NCBI GenBank assembly: GCA_022925895.1
Contig: JAKSYS010000351.1
Location: 1 to 62,696, forward strand
Source of the DNA: Fragilaria crotonensis
Taxonomy: Eukaryota > Bacillariophyta > Fragilariophyceae > Fragilariales > Fragilariaceae
Direction: 5' to 3'
DNA length: 62,696 nucleotides
Shown here: piece after piece, positions 46,056 to 57,251 of the stretch
Position numbering within the stretch: position 1 is the stretch's first letter
How the letters are laid out: each line of letters opens with the position of its first letter
The notes under the pieces: model-generated
Database searches by the model: none
What the model was told of the DNA's origin: nothing
The model's input: only the letters and a program-made list of their open reading frames with translations
Program-made: the position numbers and the translations under genes

Positions 46056-47540
46056 GTGCTATTCACACTGAATAGCTCTGACATAACTTTCAACAATCAC
46101 TCCCTCAACCAAGCCATTCGATTCGATTGCGTTGTTCTGATGGTCAATTCGGCATTTTGGGAAGGTGTTGAGCCACATTGGGATGAAGGGCCTCCATTTT
46201 TTGCCTGTTATTCCAAACAACTGAAGGCTGATCTACTCCCAGGTACATTTGTGCTTCTCGCACCCGACGTGACTGGCACATCAGGAAGCAATGTGCATAA
46301 TGGTGTGGTTGCAAGGATTGTTGGCATCGTAGCCACAAGCAACACCATGCCAACAAGACCTTTGACCGTTCAAGTGAATGTCTTCAAGCGGTTAGCAGAA
46401 TTCGAATCGATGGATGGTATTTTGTATCCTAAGTTGCTGGATGACAACCATCTGCGACATCTACCTGAGATTGTCCAGATGGCGGAGCTTCGGGTTATTT
46501 CATGCAATGATATCGTGAACTTGGCCTTCGTCTTCAGCCATGTTGTCCTCAAAGATGCCTGCAATTTGTTCTACACCTGTCAAGGTATGGCAATCGCCTT
46601 CATCGTAAGATACAGGTTCCAACAGGGGACAGAGAAATCGATGCTGATTGATGTGCCCGATGGACACTGTCTTCCCTTCCCGTCAAGCTACACATGCTCA
46701 AGGTACCATGATTGCTTTCCGAGTCGCATTTGGAACAGTGTGATATGCATCAAACTGGAGATGTCGAAGCTTCTAGGTCGATATTCGCATCTGCAGGGCC
46801 TCTACGGAAAAGAAAGTTGCAGGGTGTCTAATTTCACAGCCGAGACGTGGGGATTTCTCCGATGGCAATTTCATGATTTATTTAATAATGCTGCTAGCGG
46901 AACATCAACAAGAATTCGCCGTCATCGAGTTACCGAGAGTGGGTTGGTGGTAAAGGCTGCTCAAGTAAGCAAGAACTGCACAATTCTCAGGTTTGAAACA
47001 AAGGCTCATCTACGAAGACTGTGCTATGTGTTCGGAGAATCAGTGACTGCAGGGCAACGATGTCGCTTGCCCAAGATATCAGCACCGAAGGGTCTGTGGC
47101 AGAACGACATCATTAATGTCGTTTGTGGTTCTGATGCTCAAGAACCTGTATTCAACTCCAAGACTGTTCGCGATGGGATTGATCTTGAATTTGATGGCTG
47201 CAGCGAACTATTTGTCACCATCCGATACAGGAGATATACTTATTCTGCAAATCATCTTGTTGTTGCAGAATGTGACCCACTGCTGTTCGCGTTGATTTGT
47301 CGACGCGATCCCTTTGCTGTCGGTGAACTCCAATCATCAGAGGATGATTGCTCGATGATCATACAGGGGAGTGAGTTTGAGGACAGTGATGGTTGTCTTT
47401 ATCGAGTGGTTAATGTAGATGCAACTCAGGTTCGGTCTCGGTGCTTCTATCCACAACGTAACAACACCATGTTTGGTTTAGAGAAGTCTTTCGACCTTCA
47501 AACAGCGAAGGAGTTAATTGAACTAAGACTTCATGGATGA
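46056..47540 (+). CDS. Accessory protein of the second CxxC/DDE element, BAH-like fold suspected
   Basis: Intact 494-codon frame, convergent with the adjacent transposase (23 bp between stops), which suggests both belong to one element. I do not recognise a named family. Residues 60-95 (LLPGTFVLLAPDV, NGVVARIVGI) and 145-185 (RVISCNDIVNLAFVFSHVVL) look like a chromatin BAH-type beta-barrel, and GSEFEDSDGCLYRVVNVDAT near the C terminus looks like a second one; this is an inference from pattern only. No membrane segment or signal peptide. Its intactness contrasts with the disrupted genes around it. Confidence 0.5.
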   Translation: MLFTLNSSDITFNNHSLNQAIRFDCVVLMVNSAFWEGVEPHWDEGPPFFACYSKQLKADLLPGTFVLLAPDVTGTSGSNVHNGVVARIVGIVATSNTMPTRPLTVQVNVFKRLAEFESMDGILYPKLLDDNHLRHLPEIVQMAELRVISCNDIVNLAFVFSHVVLKDACNLFYTCQGMAIAFIVRYRFQQGTEKSMLIDVPDGHCLPFPSSYTCSRYHDCFPSRIWNSVICIKLEMSKLLGRYSHLQGLYGKESCRVSNFTAETWGFLRWQFHDLFNNAASGTSTRIRRHRVTESGLVVKAAQVSKNCTILRFETKAHLRRLCYVFGESVTAGQRCRLPKISAPKGLWQNDIINVVCGSDAQEPVFNSKTVRDGIDLEFDGCSELFVTIRYRRYTYSANHLVVAECDPLLFALICRRDPFAVGELQSSEDDCSMIIQGSEFEDSDGCLYRVVNVDATQVRSRCFYPQRNNTMFGLEKSFDLQTAKELIELRLHG

Positions 47541-47563
47541 TTTCCATCGTACTCTTATTTCTA

Positions 47564-50500
47564 TTACTCGTAGACGTCATCGTCTCGCAATAATGCTTGT
47601 GTTCGGAAACCGTCTGGCATCGGATGATCGGCTATGTACCGACAAATCGTTTCTTCATCTATGCGACACAGAAACACCATTCGTCGTTGCAGCCACCGAG
47701 CGATGGGAATCAGTCGAGACTTTTTGCTTGCTCCCCTAACCCCGCCACCATGGTTTGTTCTTCTAAAGAAGAAAGTCTTGATTAGCGAGTTCATCGCTTC
47801 CCAGCCTTGTTGTGAGAACCGATATAGGTTTTTCCACTTATAAAGATAATCGGCAACGTGACCAGATCCTATCATGTGAAAATAGTTCGTAATCCCTTCC
47901 TTCTGCCATAAGCGAACCCACGCCTGGAAGAATTTATCAGCATGACACTGATAGGATGCAATTGTTTCGTTTGTGAAGTCGTCCTTCTGTCGAAGGAGGA
48001 CCATTGATATCCTGTAGTTGTTAAGGGCTGTCATCCATAACTGTTTGCGAGCATCGTCAGTGACAAACGCATCCACAATAACATCAAGAGCATCAACAAC
48101 ACGCCGTGTTCTAACGTTATCCATCGTGATTGGACCAATCTCTTTTTTCTTGAAGTCAAACGGGCACATCCATTGGCAAGGATCTTCGCAAGTTCCGAGG
48201 ATTGACCTATTGATAAGATTTTCTATATCAGATACGAAACGAGAAACTCTCTTGCCCTCGGCTTTCACCTTGATGTACAGCAACTTTTTCTTTGCGTTTG
48301 ACAGGCCTTCAATCAACAACATAGTAAGGATTTTGATACCGTTGCGATTCTCCATGTGCAGGACGCAGGGGAGCGTGTTCATCAAGAGAAAGTATGCACC
48401 TTCCTTAACTTCGCCATGCGAGATCTCTTTTGAGAGTCTTGCAATTGTAGCTTCATCTCGAAGAGCTAGATGCAAACGCCCTCGTCTCGTTTCCAAGGTG
48501 CCATTGATATTAAGCTCTCTCAGTATCAACTCGTTCGTAAGCAAATGTGCATATGATTGGCTCTGGCTTAAATTCTGAGGACAAAAGTGTATCGAGGTGG
48601 TATCATTCCTTGAACTTTCTGCTGGAGTATCTGTTTCTACATCACTGCGAGTCATTCGGGACTCCCCAAGTATCTCTACAAGGGCCGTCTCTAATGTAGA
48701 GACCAGCTCTGTTACCTCCGCCCGCATTGTTTCAACTCTCTCTGGGTTGCCATTTGCTGTGAAAGCACATCCAATCGGGATCTGTTGAATGATCCATGCA
48801 CCATCGAGTGCAAGGACTTGCATTTGGAGTGGCCAGATAGTCAGACTCGGTGGCGCATCCAGGGCAAGGCAGTGTATGTACTTTTGCGGCACCACCCTTG
48901 CATAAGCCCTTCCACTGTGCTGACAAGTCGCAATTAGTCATACACGTGAATGGAATGAATCCTGTCATCTCGGTTGGAAGTGTCGCCTCATCTGCGATAT
49001 CATCCACAAACTTGAATAGAGAACCAAATTCAGTGAAGGTTTCCTTAGTCTCTCGCCCCATCATGATCTTCAATGGAATGCACAGATTACGGGATTGAGC
49101 ACTCATTGTAGTCGGGTTGTCAAGAAGTGGTCTGTTTGTGATTGGGCATCGAGCTGCTCGGTCAGTTACTTTTATACCACCTGCAATTATAGAGAGATTC
49201 TTGGAAAGGGATGCCCCATCAATCGAGGAAGCAACTGACAAGCTCCGTGATTTTCCAATCTCATCCAAATGGAATGCTTGTGCAATGCACATCATCGATT
49301 TTGGATAGTTGAACTCCACTGACTCACCTGTTGACGTCTGTTGTGATTGGAATGGACACTGTTCTCGTGCATACCATTCCACTGCACCAGCCATTCGTTT
49401 CAACTCTGACTTTGATGGGATCATAGAACCCCGGAATCGCTTGACTCCACCTGTCTCCACACGTCTCAAGATGTCGATTCCTTCGTAGGACAGAGTACCT
49501 CCAGCAAGGTCCATCTCTCGAAGAATGTTATAGGGTGTGAATATATTATCTCTGAAGTGCTTGCGGGCTTTCCGAAGCAAATGTGGAAGAAACTTGTCTT
49601 GACTCCAAACTACTTTTGCTACAAGCTGGCCCACTCGATTGTCACCCCAGCGTCGGTACCTACCTAAGACACCATTCACTGCTTCCAGAACATCCTTCGT
49701 AAATAATTCATTACGACTGGAGGTGGAGGCATGGTGGTTATTGTTGGACCTGCTTGACGTATCATTCCGCTCCTTCAATCTTGCATCATTTCTTAGTTTC
49801 TTATTCTCGATGAGGAGTCGACGATTCCGTTCCTTGAGCAATGCCAGCTTCCCTTTAAGTTGCTCCACCAGAGCTCGAAGAAGCAGTGGGGATCTAGTAT
49901 CATCGGGATCAGAGCATGTCACAGACCCGGGAATGATGAAATTGTCAGCCACTCCAGAACCATCGTCCATCAGTGGTTGATTGTTGTTAGTACTAGTGCT
50001 GATCTCGTCCACATCATTGTCATGACAGCCATTTCTTAGTACATCAGAACTTCTAGTAGGAGTAGTAGCACTTGATGAACAATTCGATTCCTCTGACTCA
50101 ATTGCATCATCGAGAAGCATGTTGTCTACTACTATAGTAGGACATACATGTGTTGAGGAGGGTGCGGGGGCCAACACTGCTGTCCTCTTTCGCCGGATGT
50201 AACAGTCTTCGTTTCGGAGTGCTGTTGGGTGTGAAAAGTACTTGTGATTTGCCTTACAACCAAACATGAGCGAGTCCATCGAAACTTTCTTGTTGGTATC
50301 AGCAGGAAGAGCATCCCATAAATCACATGAGCTACAAAAGAAATACCCTTGCCCCTGGAAGGCAAAACGCCTCGCCGTTCCAAAATCTGTACACCTCGGT
50401 TTCCTCATCGCAGTCGTAGCTCGTAGAAGTTGATCGGTCTTGGGTGATGGGGTAGGTCCAGCCCTGATTGAAGCACTTGGTGGAGTTGCCAGCAGTAATG

Positions 50501-50594
50501 ATTCGTCTTCATCCATTTGAGATGTTGCTTGTCTTGTCAGTACCCCATCGGTGTTGTCAAGCCGCAAGATGTAGTTGTTTTGTTCTCGGCACAT
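47564..50594 (-). CDS. KDZ/CMC-like DDE transposase with CxxC insert, one frame change
   Basis: Starts at the ATG at 50594. A Cys-rich module (FFCSSCDLWDALP ... FGCKANHKYFSH) may bind zinc. A long leucine-rich coiled coil (LVEQLKGKLALLKERNRRLL) follows. The RNase H-like core has SSIDGASLSKNLSIIAGG (first Asp), FTCMTNCDLSAQWKGLCKGG (second Asp) and LPCPGCATESD (CxxC insert), then ACTR-type Cys residues CTRWCMD and MCFHSKW. After a one-base frame change near 48740 it continues through a helical region to SQQGWEAMNSLIKTFFFRR, where Glu is the third catalytic candidate, and ends at 47564. The arrangement is that of KDZ/CMC-like transposases. I could not find terminal inverted repeats around it. 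Confidence 0.65.
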
Positions 50595-51563
50595 CCAGTC
50601 TTCCTCTTCTTTCGTTGCCGTGCTGACTCGGTCCTTGCTGCACGACCGTATGATGCTTCCGAATGGAAGACTTCATTCCCGGATCGCGTTCGAACCATTC
50701 CTGTTTCGTCTGCCGATTGCTGAGAAGTCAGGATGGAATTATAATAGGCGCAGGATGCGAGTGGGAGGAGATCACACACTTCAAATTCAATGACCTCGTC
50801 CGAGGGATGATGCGGAAGCGACGAGATCTTTTACTCCAACCGTGAAAATTGGAATGACCTTCACGTTGATTGCACGACTCTATCAGGTTTTGAGCCGGAC
50901 ATTTTCGTCGGAATATTATGACCTAACCACTTGAAGCCTAAAACCTACTTATGCACCCAGACAAGTTGACTACCTCAAAATTTAGGTGGGGGATCCTTAC
51001 CAATCAAGGATGCACCATGTAAATTCTCAGGTGATCAACTCATCTAGTGCAAACCATTCGCAAGTCTAGTTACATACAATCTTTTTTACTTAGAGGTGTT
51101 CGCGACCGTTACAGAGCGCGCAATTCTACAAAAACCGCCTCTGGTCGCTATTGCCCCCACCTATTACCCGTTGCCCACGCTAAAAATTTCCTGGTCTACC
51201 ACACAACACGCTAGCACAGTACGCACTCCGCGTACTATAGCACGCTTCTACTAGAGAAGTCACTACAGTACAAGGTACTGGAGCACTCTATAGCTACTAG
51301 CTACAGTATACTCGGAGTACTGGAGTGCAATGGTCGATTCGTGTGGGAAGGTTGGACCACCCATTTTCCCACCCACGCTTTGTGCAGTCGACCTCAGACC
51401 ACCCATACCCACCCACCACTGGTTGGGCGTGCCCATACCCACCCATTATCCATGGGTATGGGTGGGTACTGGGTATGGGTACCCAGTGCAGGACTCTGGT
51501 GTTGAGTGAGCAACACATTCATAAACATCATATCTTGTACTCGAGTACATGTAATCAATCACG
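50595..51563. repeat. Intergenic with GTAC palindromes and CCCATACCCACCCA minisatellite
   Basis: Probably includes the right end of the second element. GTAC palindromes lie at 51210-51330. Bases 51355-51495 hold repeated ccatacccaccca units followed by their reverse complement (gggtatgggtggg), able to form a hairpin. No gene seen. Confidence 0.5.
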
Positions 51564-53459
51564 ATGGACCGCACGTCATTATATGTCCTTGCCGCTTTTG
51601 TCCTTGCGGCTAGTGAAATCTACACGTCACTGAGTTCATGGAATGGATCGACATTGCAAGGCGATCGCGAAAATGATCTCGATCGTCTTCATCTGACTCC
51701 CGCAAATACTGGTCCAATGACACGAGGAACAGTTACAAGTGCCAAGCAGGTTGTTCATTTTAGAGACTTTACCGGCAATCCCAAGCATCACAACAGCACT
51801 GTGACAGGAGAAGCCATTCCTGGTGCTTTTTTCAATGACCAGTTATTCTTGCTGGGAGCTCGGCTCACAACGTCCTTCCTTCCCCATGATACTCAGGTTC
51901 ATGTCGACGTTTTCGGATTTCCTGGAGATCGCCTTATTGTCAAACCTAACAGCAATTTGTATTGCGACCCAAAGAATGTCACTGAAACATGGAGAATACG
52001 GACTCATGCCACACTCTACTGTCAATTGGAATGTAAGCATGATGATTCCAAAGAACCTAAGGACTGTGGCGAACCAATCCGAATGACATGGATTCAATCC
52101 ATATCAGGCGATTACAATCAAGATGGATTGGCACTTATCTGGCGATGCAATGTCTCCAAATATTTGACCAAATCCGATCTGATCCATCAGACGGCCGCTG
52201 CTGCTGCCGTAGATGGTGGTGGTGGTGGTGGTGGTGGACAATCGTCAGTTCGGGTACGACTATTCCTGAAACGGGCTCGGCACGACACGGGACCTCTGCA
52301 CATGGCCGTGACTCAATTTGATATACCGCTCCACACGGCAGTGATTGGATACGGTGGTCCTACCATTCGACACAACCAACACGGGTACTTTTCATTACAT
52401 CAACAACAAGTGACATCAAGGAATGTTGGTCTTTGTCTCACAGCCTACGGAATGGATTCTCAGCGCTACCTTTTGGAATTTGTACACCATCATTTGAATG
52501 TTGGAATTGCACACATTGTCATTGGAATCATCACATATGTGGATTCCAAAGAAATTCACCTTGCCGAGGAATTGCTTCGACCATTTATCGACAATGGATT
52601 TGTTTCGATACAAGCGATAGGGTTGGACTATTTTATGACATGTTTCAGCGATGTACCGAGAGTGCACTTTTATCACCAATGCCTTTATCATTTCAAGGGC
52701 CTGTACGAATATTCTGCCGCGTGGGATTTGGATGAATACTGGATGCCTCCCGTCCGATTGGAAGTGAGTGGCACAAGCACATTTGCACATGAGCACTTTG
52801 GTGTTAAGACTGAGGATGACGTTCTTGGCAACAACCACAAATTCCACAACGTCACCACGGAAGCACATATTCAACAACGATTCATTGAACGCTCCGAGAT
52901 TTCCACATTCTCGCAACTCGCTACCAGCGATCCTCTCTGGCAAGAAAGCAACTACTCCAAGTCAATAAGTGTATTGGATGTCGTCCAGGCCGTCGAACAG
53001 TACCACGCCATGAATCATGATTGTGCTGAGAAATGGTGTTATGTTCTGTTTCCTTCCATAACGGCCTACCGCACGAGGAATGCGGAACGCACGCATCGAC
53101 TCGTTGACGACTTTGATGTCCGAGATGCATTCTCCACAGTCTATTGGAAAAAGTCCATTGCGCGAACGCAAACTGCCATGACGGGTGGCATCCATTTGCC
53201 TGGATCCTGTCAGTATCCCAATGATCCAGAATTTTACAGATTTGGAAAAAATGAGGAATGCTATCCTCATTTATGGGAAAACGGAGAATTCGGATCTATG
53301 CACCATTTCAAGTCTTTATTTGTTGATCGAGATCCAGGGAAAGCAGGGGCTGATGTGACGGCAGATGAATACGTTCTTTCGTTCGGTCATACAGTTTCGA
53401 AACAACTTGACAGACTCCACGAAAGCAACGGTTTGGCTGCCACATTGGTAGGGCCTTAA
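51564..53459 (+). CDS. GT92 (DUF23)-like glycosyltransferase, type-II membrane protein
   Basis: Single exon of 631 codons. An N-terminal hydrophobic anchor (LYVLAAFVLAASEIY) places the rest in the ER/Golgi lumen, with several Asn-x-Ser/Thr sites. A Gly tract (eight GGT-type codons, 52215-52240) interrupts the N-terminal half. The catalytic half has GLCLTAYGMDSQRYLLEFVHH, HLNVGIAHIVIGI, YHQCLYHFKGLYEYSAAWDL and DLDEYWMPP, the acidic metal-binding motif of this family, and later MHHFKSLFVDRD. GT92 members add galactose in animals and plants; donor and acceptor here are unknown. No frame problem. Cysteine-rich strands (LYCQLECKHDD) suggest a disulphide-linked domain. Confidence 0.75.
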   Translation: MDRTSLYVLAAFVLAASEIYTSLSSWNGSTLQGDRENDLDRLHLTPANTGPMTRGTVTSAKQVVHFRDFTGNPKHHNSTVTGEAIPGAFFNDQLFLLGARLTTSFLPHDTQVHVDVFGFPGDRLIVKPNSNLYCDPKNVTETWRIRTHATLYCQLECKHDDSKEPKDCGEPIRMTWIQSISGDYNQDGLALIWRCNVSKYLTKSDLIHQTAAAAAVDGGGGGGGGQSSVRVRLFLKRARHDTGPLHMAVTQFDIPLHTAVIGYGGPTIRHNQHGYFSLHQQQVTSRNVGLCLTAYGMDSQRYLLEFVHHHLNVGIAHIVIGIITYVDSKEIHLAEELLRPFIDNGFVSIQAIGLDYFMTCFSDVPRVHFYHQCLYHFKGLYEYSAAWDLDEYWMPPVRLEVSGTSTFAHEHFGVKTEDDVLGNNHKFHNVTTEAHIQQRFIERSEISTFSQLATSDPLWQESNYSKSISVLDVVQAVEQYHAMNHDCAEKWCYVLFPSITAYRTRNAERTHRLVDDFDVRDAFSTVYWKKSIARTQTAMTGGIHLPGSCQYPNDPEFYRFGKNEECYPHLWENGEFGSMHHFKSLFVDRDPGKAGADVTADEYVLSFGHTVSKQLDRLHESNGLAATLVGP

Positions 53460-54829
53460 CTGCAAACTCATGTTGGGATGTCGTATTTGGGCTAGTAGTG
53501 GCATCTCGCAACCTGCTATGCTACCGTCGAAGTAGCCTGCTTCCAGTAGTTAGTCGTCCAATAGACTTGTACAGCAGGCGTACAGTATGATATGAGTACT
53601 AGGAATCTTCGATTCAGTATATTAGAGGGTAGTACAGTAGTACCAGTACAAGTGCTACCGTTCGCAGCGATTCTTTTCACAACGCTTCAAAGCTGTGTGT
53701 ACAGTATCATACAATTATGCAATTATGTAGAGGGTACAGTACAATACAAGAGACAAGAGACAAGAGACTATAACATGCCGGATGGAAGCTACTGGTACCA
53801 GGTACCGGAAAACATACATGTATATCCTACTATCCTACCCTATATCCTGCTACTCCTTTTTAAATTTGCTTTGTGCGTGCGTGTGTGTGTGTGTGCGTGT
53901 GTGCGTGTGTGTGTTACGGAGTATGACCACTCTGGGGTACTGTTGCACTGTTACGTGGATTACATGTACTACAGGTCTACAGTACATAAATGGACGGTAA
54001 TTTATGTTGAAACGACAGTGTGTTACGTTACTGAACTACAATACTGTACGAATTCAACGTTACTGGATGGAATACTCATTGAATTTGCTGTGAACAGGTT
54101 GCTTGACAAATGCTACTGCAAAACACCAGTATGTATCATACTCCGATCAGTTGTGAGGAACCCACTAGTTATAAATTAATTGTGTGTGTGCGTGCGTCTG
54201 TTACGGAGTATGACCACTCTGGGGTACAGGATCAAATGAATACTATCAGAATTTTTTCACTGTGCGCAATACGCAGTACAGTGGTCTCATACTCGGAGTA
54301 TATGTCATACAGTGGGCTCATGCCTGGTGATAGTGGAAGCAATAAGCTTTCAAGCTACGTGATATGTACAGAGATTTTCTCGGTACAACGCAGCCGGCAA
54401 CCAATCACATCGTAGAAAAGCTTATTGCTCCATTGCCGTCGACCAATCATATCGTCGTAAAAGCTTATTGAGTCCGCCGTAGCCCAGCGTGCAAAATGTA
54501 CTCGAGTACTGCTTTAGCAGCACAAAAACTCAGTACATAGTCCGAGTACTCCGGTCTACGCAGTATGTAATATGTACGCGCCATTCGGAAACTCGGAATA
54601 GACCATAGACCGTACTCCAGTACGACGCAATACTGTAGTGTTCAGTTCGTACTGTTGGTGGTACGTGGAGATGCCCGAGAGGAATAAAAATCATCAACAC
54701 CACTCTGCGAAGGCTCACAAATTATTAACACCAATCTGCTCAGTCTCACTATTGTGCCATTTCCATCCTGCTGTGGATGTATGTTTCAGCTTCAAACTTC
54801 CTGACATTTCACTATACTAGTAACAAGAT
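53460..54829. repeat. Repeat-rich intergenic: GTAC palindromes, GT microsatellite, duplicated 184-bp unit and hairpin repeats
   Basis: 53565-53660 and 54490-54640 are GTAC-rich. A (GT)n/GCGT microsatellite at 53876-53915 recurs at 54180-54198. Copy A of a 184-bp repeat is at 53933-54116 (copy B at 56801-56984). A 27-bp piece beginning ttacggagtatgaccactct is at 53914 and again at 54201. At 54330-54465 aagcttattg occurs twice with an upstream inverted caataagctt. No gene is convincing. Confidence 0.55.
53933..54116 (+). repeat. 184-bp direct repeat, copy A
   Basis: Aligns without gaps to 56801-56984 with roughly seven to ten substitutions. Shared sequence includes gtgttacgttactga and ggatggaatactcattgaat. 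Contains no known element. Confidence 0.7.
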
Positions 54830-56220
54830 GCAAGCAAGGAGCAGATGGGCAAGCACCAAGGAGCAAACATGCCATGCATGTTTGATGAATGTGATTGTGA
54901 TGGGCAAGCTACTGACAAAACATTCAGAAACATCATGATGGGAAATTGCAGTGAGACCTTAGTGAATAATGAACTAGAATAACAGAATCTGCTCCTGGCC
55001 TTCTTGCTCATTTTGAGGTAAACTTGAGTCTTGTAGTGAGTCTGCAGTGTGAAGAAACCAGGAGCCCTGATGCTTTACCAGAAGTCCCAAAATTGTTAAA
55101 GATTGTCCACATTACCTCTTTAATCAAATGCATTCCTGTATTTGTACTATTGCGTATCACCTAGCTAGGTGTTTCAAATTTGCAAACTTTAAACCACTGA
55201 ATCCTACTTCTTTAATGTGATGCATTTCTGACAGTAGGATGATGCATGTTGCTCTAGACAAGTGATGCTATCCATTCATTTTTTATCATCAATCATGGCA
55301 CCAAGCTTCAACTTCTGAAGAGCAAAAGTTGAATGAAATTTCAAATCTAGACCTGTGCAAATGAAGGACTTACAGGTTTTTATGTCAAGAACAAGTCTCG
55401 CTTGCAAGACAACAGCAAGGTCCATTCAGCACTATTGGTTAAGACATTTATACTGTGTCAAGGATCACAACACAGCCAGTGGATTGCTGATTGCCAACTC
55501 CAGCACAGTATTTTGCTGAAACTCATCTTAATACTATGTCAATGAGATCCTTGCAAACAGCTGTAATTTGATTTGCTGGGCACAGGAAGAACAAGAAAAT
55601 ACTTTATTGCTGTTGCATTTTGCTCATGCTAAGATTTCTTCCAACATTAAAATTAAAAGGCCTTTGTGGAGGCATTCTGTCTAAAAGCATAATGAAGGCA
55701 TTAAATGCTTCCTTGGTTAAATCCTATTGGCAATTGGATGTGGCACCCCAGCCAAACACATTGCATTCATTTTTATTTCCTTGAAGGGTGACTGTGAGGC
55801 ATGTCTCATTCTGTCATGATTTAATCCAAGTTACCAAGATGAATCCGACACATAATCAATGGCGGATCAATGCTCATATGGCATTGCATTTGCACCAACT
55901 TCAATGTGAGGTAGAGTCCTAGGCATTGTGCATCAGAATGAGCAAGATACATGCCCTAAGCAAGTCAAATTATATGGACCTGTTGCTGCAGATTTGTGAT
56001 TGCAGCAGAGTTTTTCTCTCTTGCTGTGACTTGTCTCACAATTCCTGCCATTTGAAGAGAGATAGAATTTACAATTGTCTCTGCTATTGGACAACTTCAA
56101 AAGCATTTCCATTTTACATTTCTAGCTACACACACTACAAAATACTACTCCTGATAAATTCATCCACATCCACATGCTCCTCACTGAGGTGATGACCACA
56201 TTTACAAAGTCATGCTAGAT
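54830..56220. other. CpG-depleted, stop-littered block, probable fossil repeat
   Basis: Between about 54841 and 56220 I count only four CG dinucleotides (near 55156, 55397, 55845, 55862) in about 1.38 kb, against tens expected from its base composition. TG and CA are abundant and GTAC palindromes are absent. No frame longer than about 90 codons has a recognisable domain. It reads like sequence that has lost methylated CpGs. Confidence 0.6.
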
Positions 56221-57251
56221 CATAACAAAAGGATTAATGCTTGTAGTAGTCTAGTATTTGGTAACCTTTGCACCGTTGTCATGGCAATGCACAACACCAG
56301 ATAGTGTGCGACGGAGTAGCAGTAGTACATGGCTCCTAGTATCCGGTCCACAGTACAATTTTTCTCTCCTTTTTCCCCCTTCTTCCCCGCTTTTTTTATA
56401 ATTACCTCCACTAACACCATACATAAGCCATACAGTGCAGGACAATTATAAACGACACAAATTTGTTAAGAAACATCTCCCCTACCCTGGATGAAGATAA
56501 AAATATTAATCTGACAATGTCCTTCTTGATCAGATTGTTGAGTGTTTCCTCGGATTACTTTTTTATATTTTTGAGAATTGAAAGTTTTATTACGCTCCGA
56601 AGGTGCAACATTTTTTCGCAATGGTCACTTTTTATTACATTTCTGGACGATTCAGAGAAATCTAAAATTTGGATCAAGAATTTGAAACACATTTTTTCGA
56701 AAATACTGAAGCCTACAAATCACCCAAACTCGATCATTGTGTAGATTCTACAGAGGTCTCAGTATAATACTACTGGAAGATCTACTGTATCGTACAGTAC
56801 TGGGGTACTGTTGCACTGTTACGTGGATTACATGTACTACTGGTCTACAGTACATAAACGGACGGTTATTCATGTTGAAACGACAGTGTGTTACGTTACT
56901 GAAGTACAATACTGTACGACTTCAACGTTACTGGATGGAATACTCATTGAATTTGCTGTGAACAGGTTGCTTGACAAATGCTACCTGGTACTGTAAAATA
57001 TACCGTGCGATGGATTTTTCAATACCAAAATACTTGGCAGTGCAACAGCACAATACCATTCTATCTACTGGAGGACTGTAATACCAGATTCAACGTGGGA
57101 CAGTATTATTTTTCCAATCCCTATTCATACCCACTAGTAGTAGTATCATATAATATCATATGCGTCTGATGGACAAGTGCCAATCCAATATTAGAGATGT
57201 GTTCATTGCACCATTTTTTCCTCAACCTGCCGTGTTTATACCACCCACGAA
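56221..57251. other. Intergenic upstream of GPx fusion, includes repeat copy B
   Basis: An AT-rich stretch (56440-56740) without gene features, then repeat copy B and GTAC motifs (56790-56850). Nothing else recognised. Confidence 0.35.
56801..56984 (+). repeat. 184-bp direct repeat, copy B
   Basis: Partner of 53933-54116 in the same orientation, 2.9 kb away; the pair brackets the CpG-poor block. Confidence 0.7.

Noticed and set aside
55926..56192. Rightward frame in the CpG-poor block
   Set aside because: Short, Cys/Ser-rich, no domain; consistent with chance in decayed DNA.
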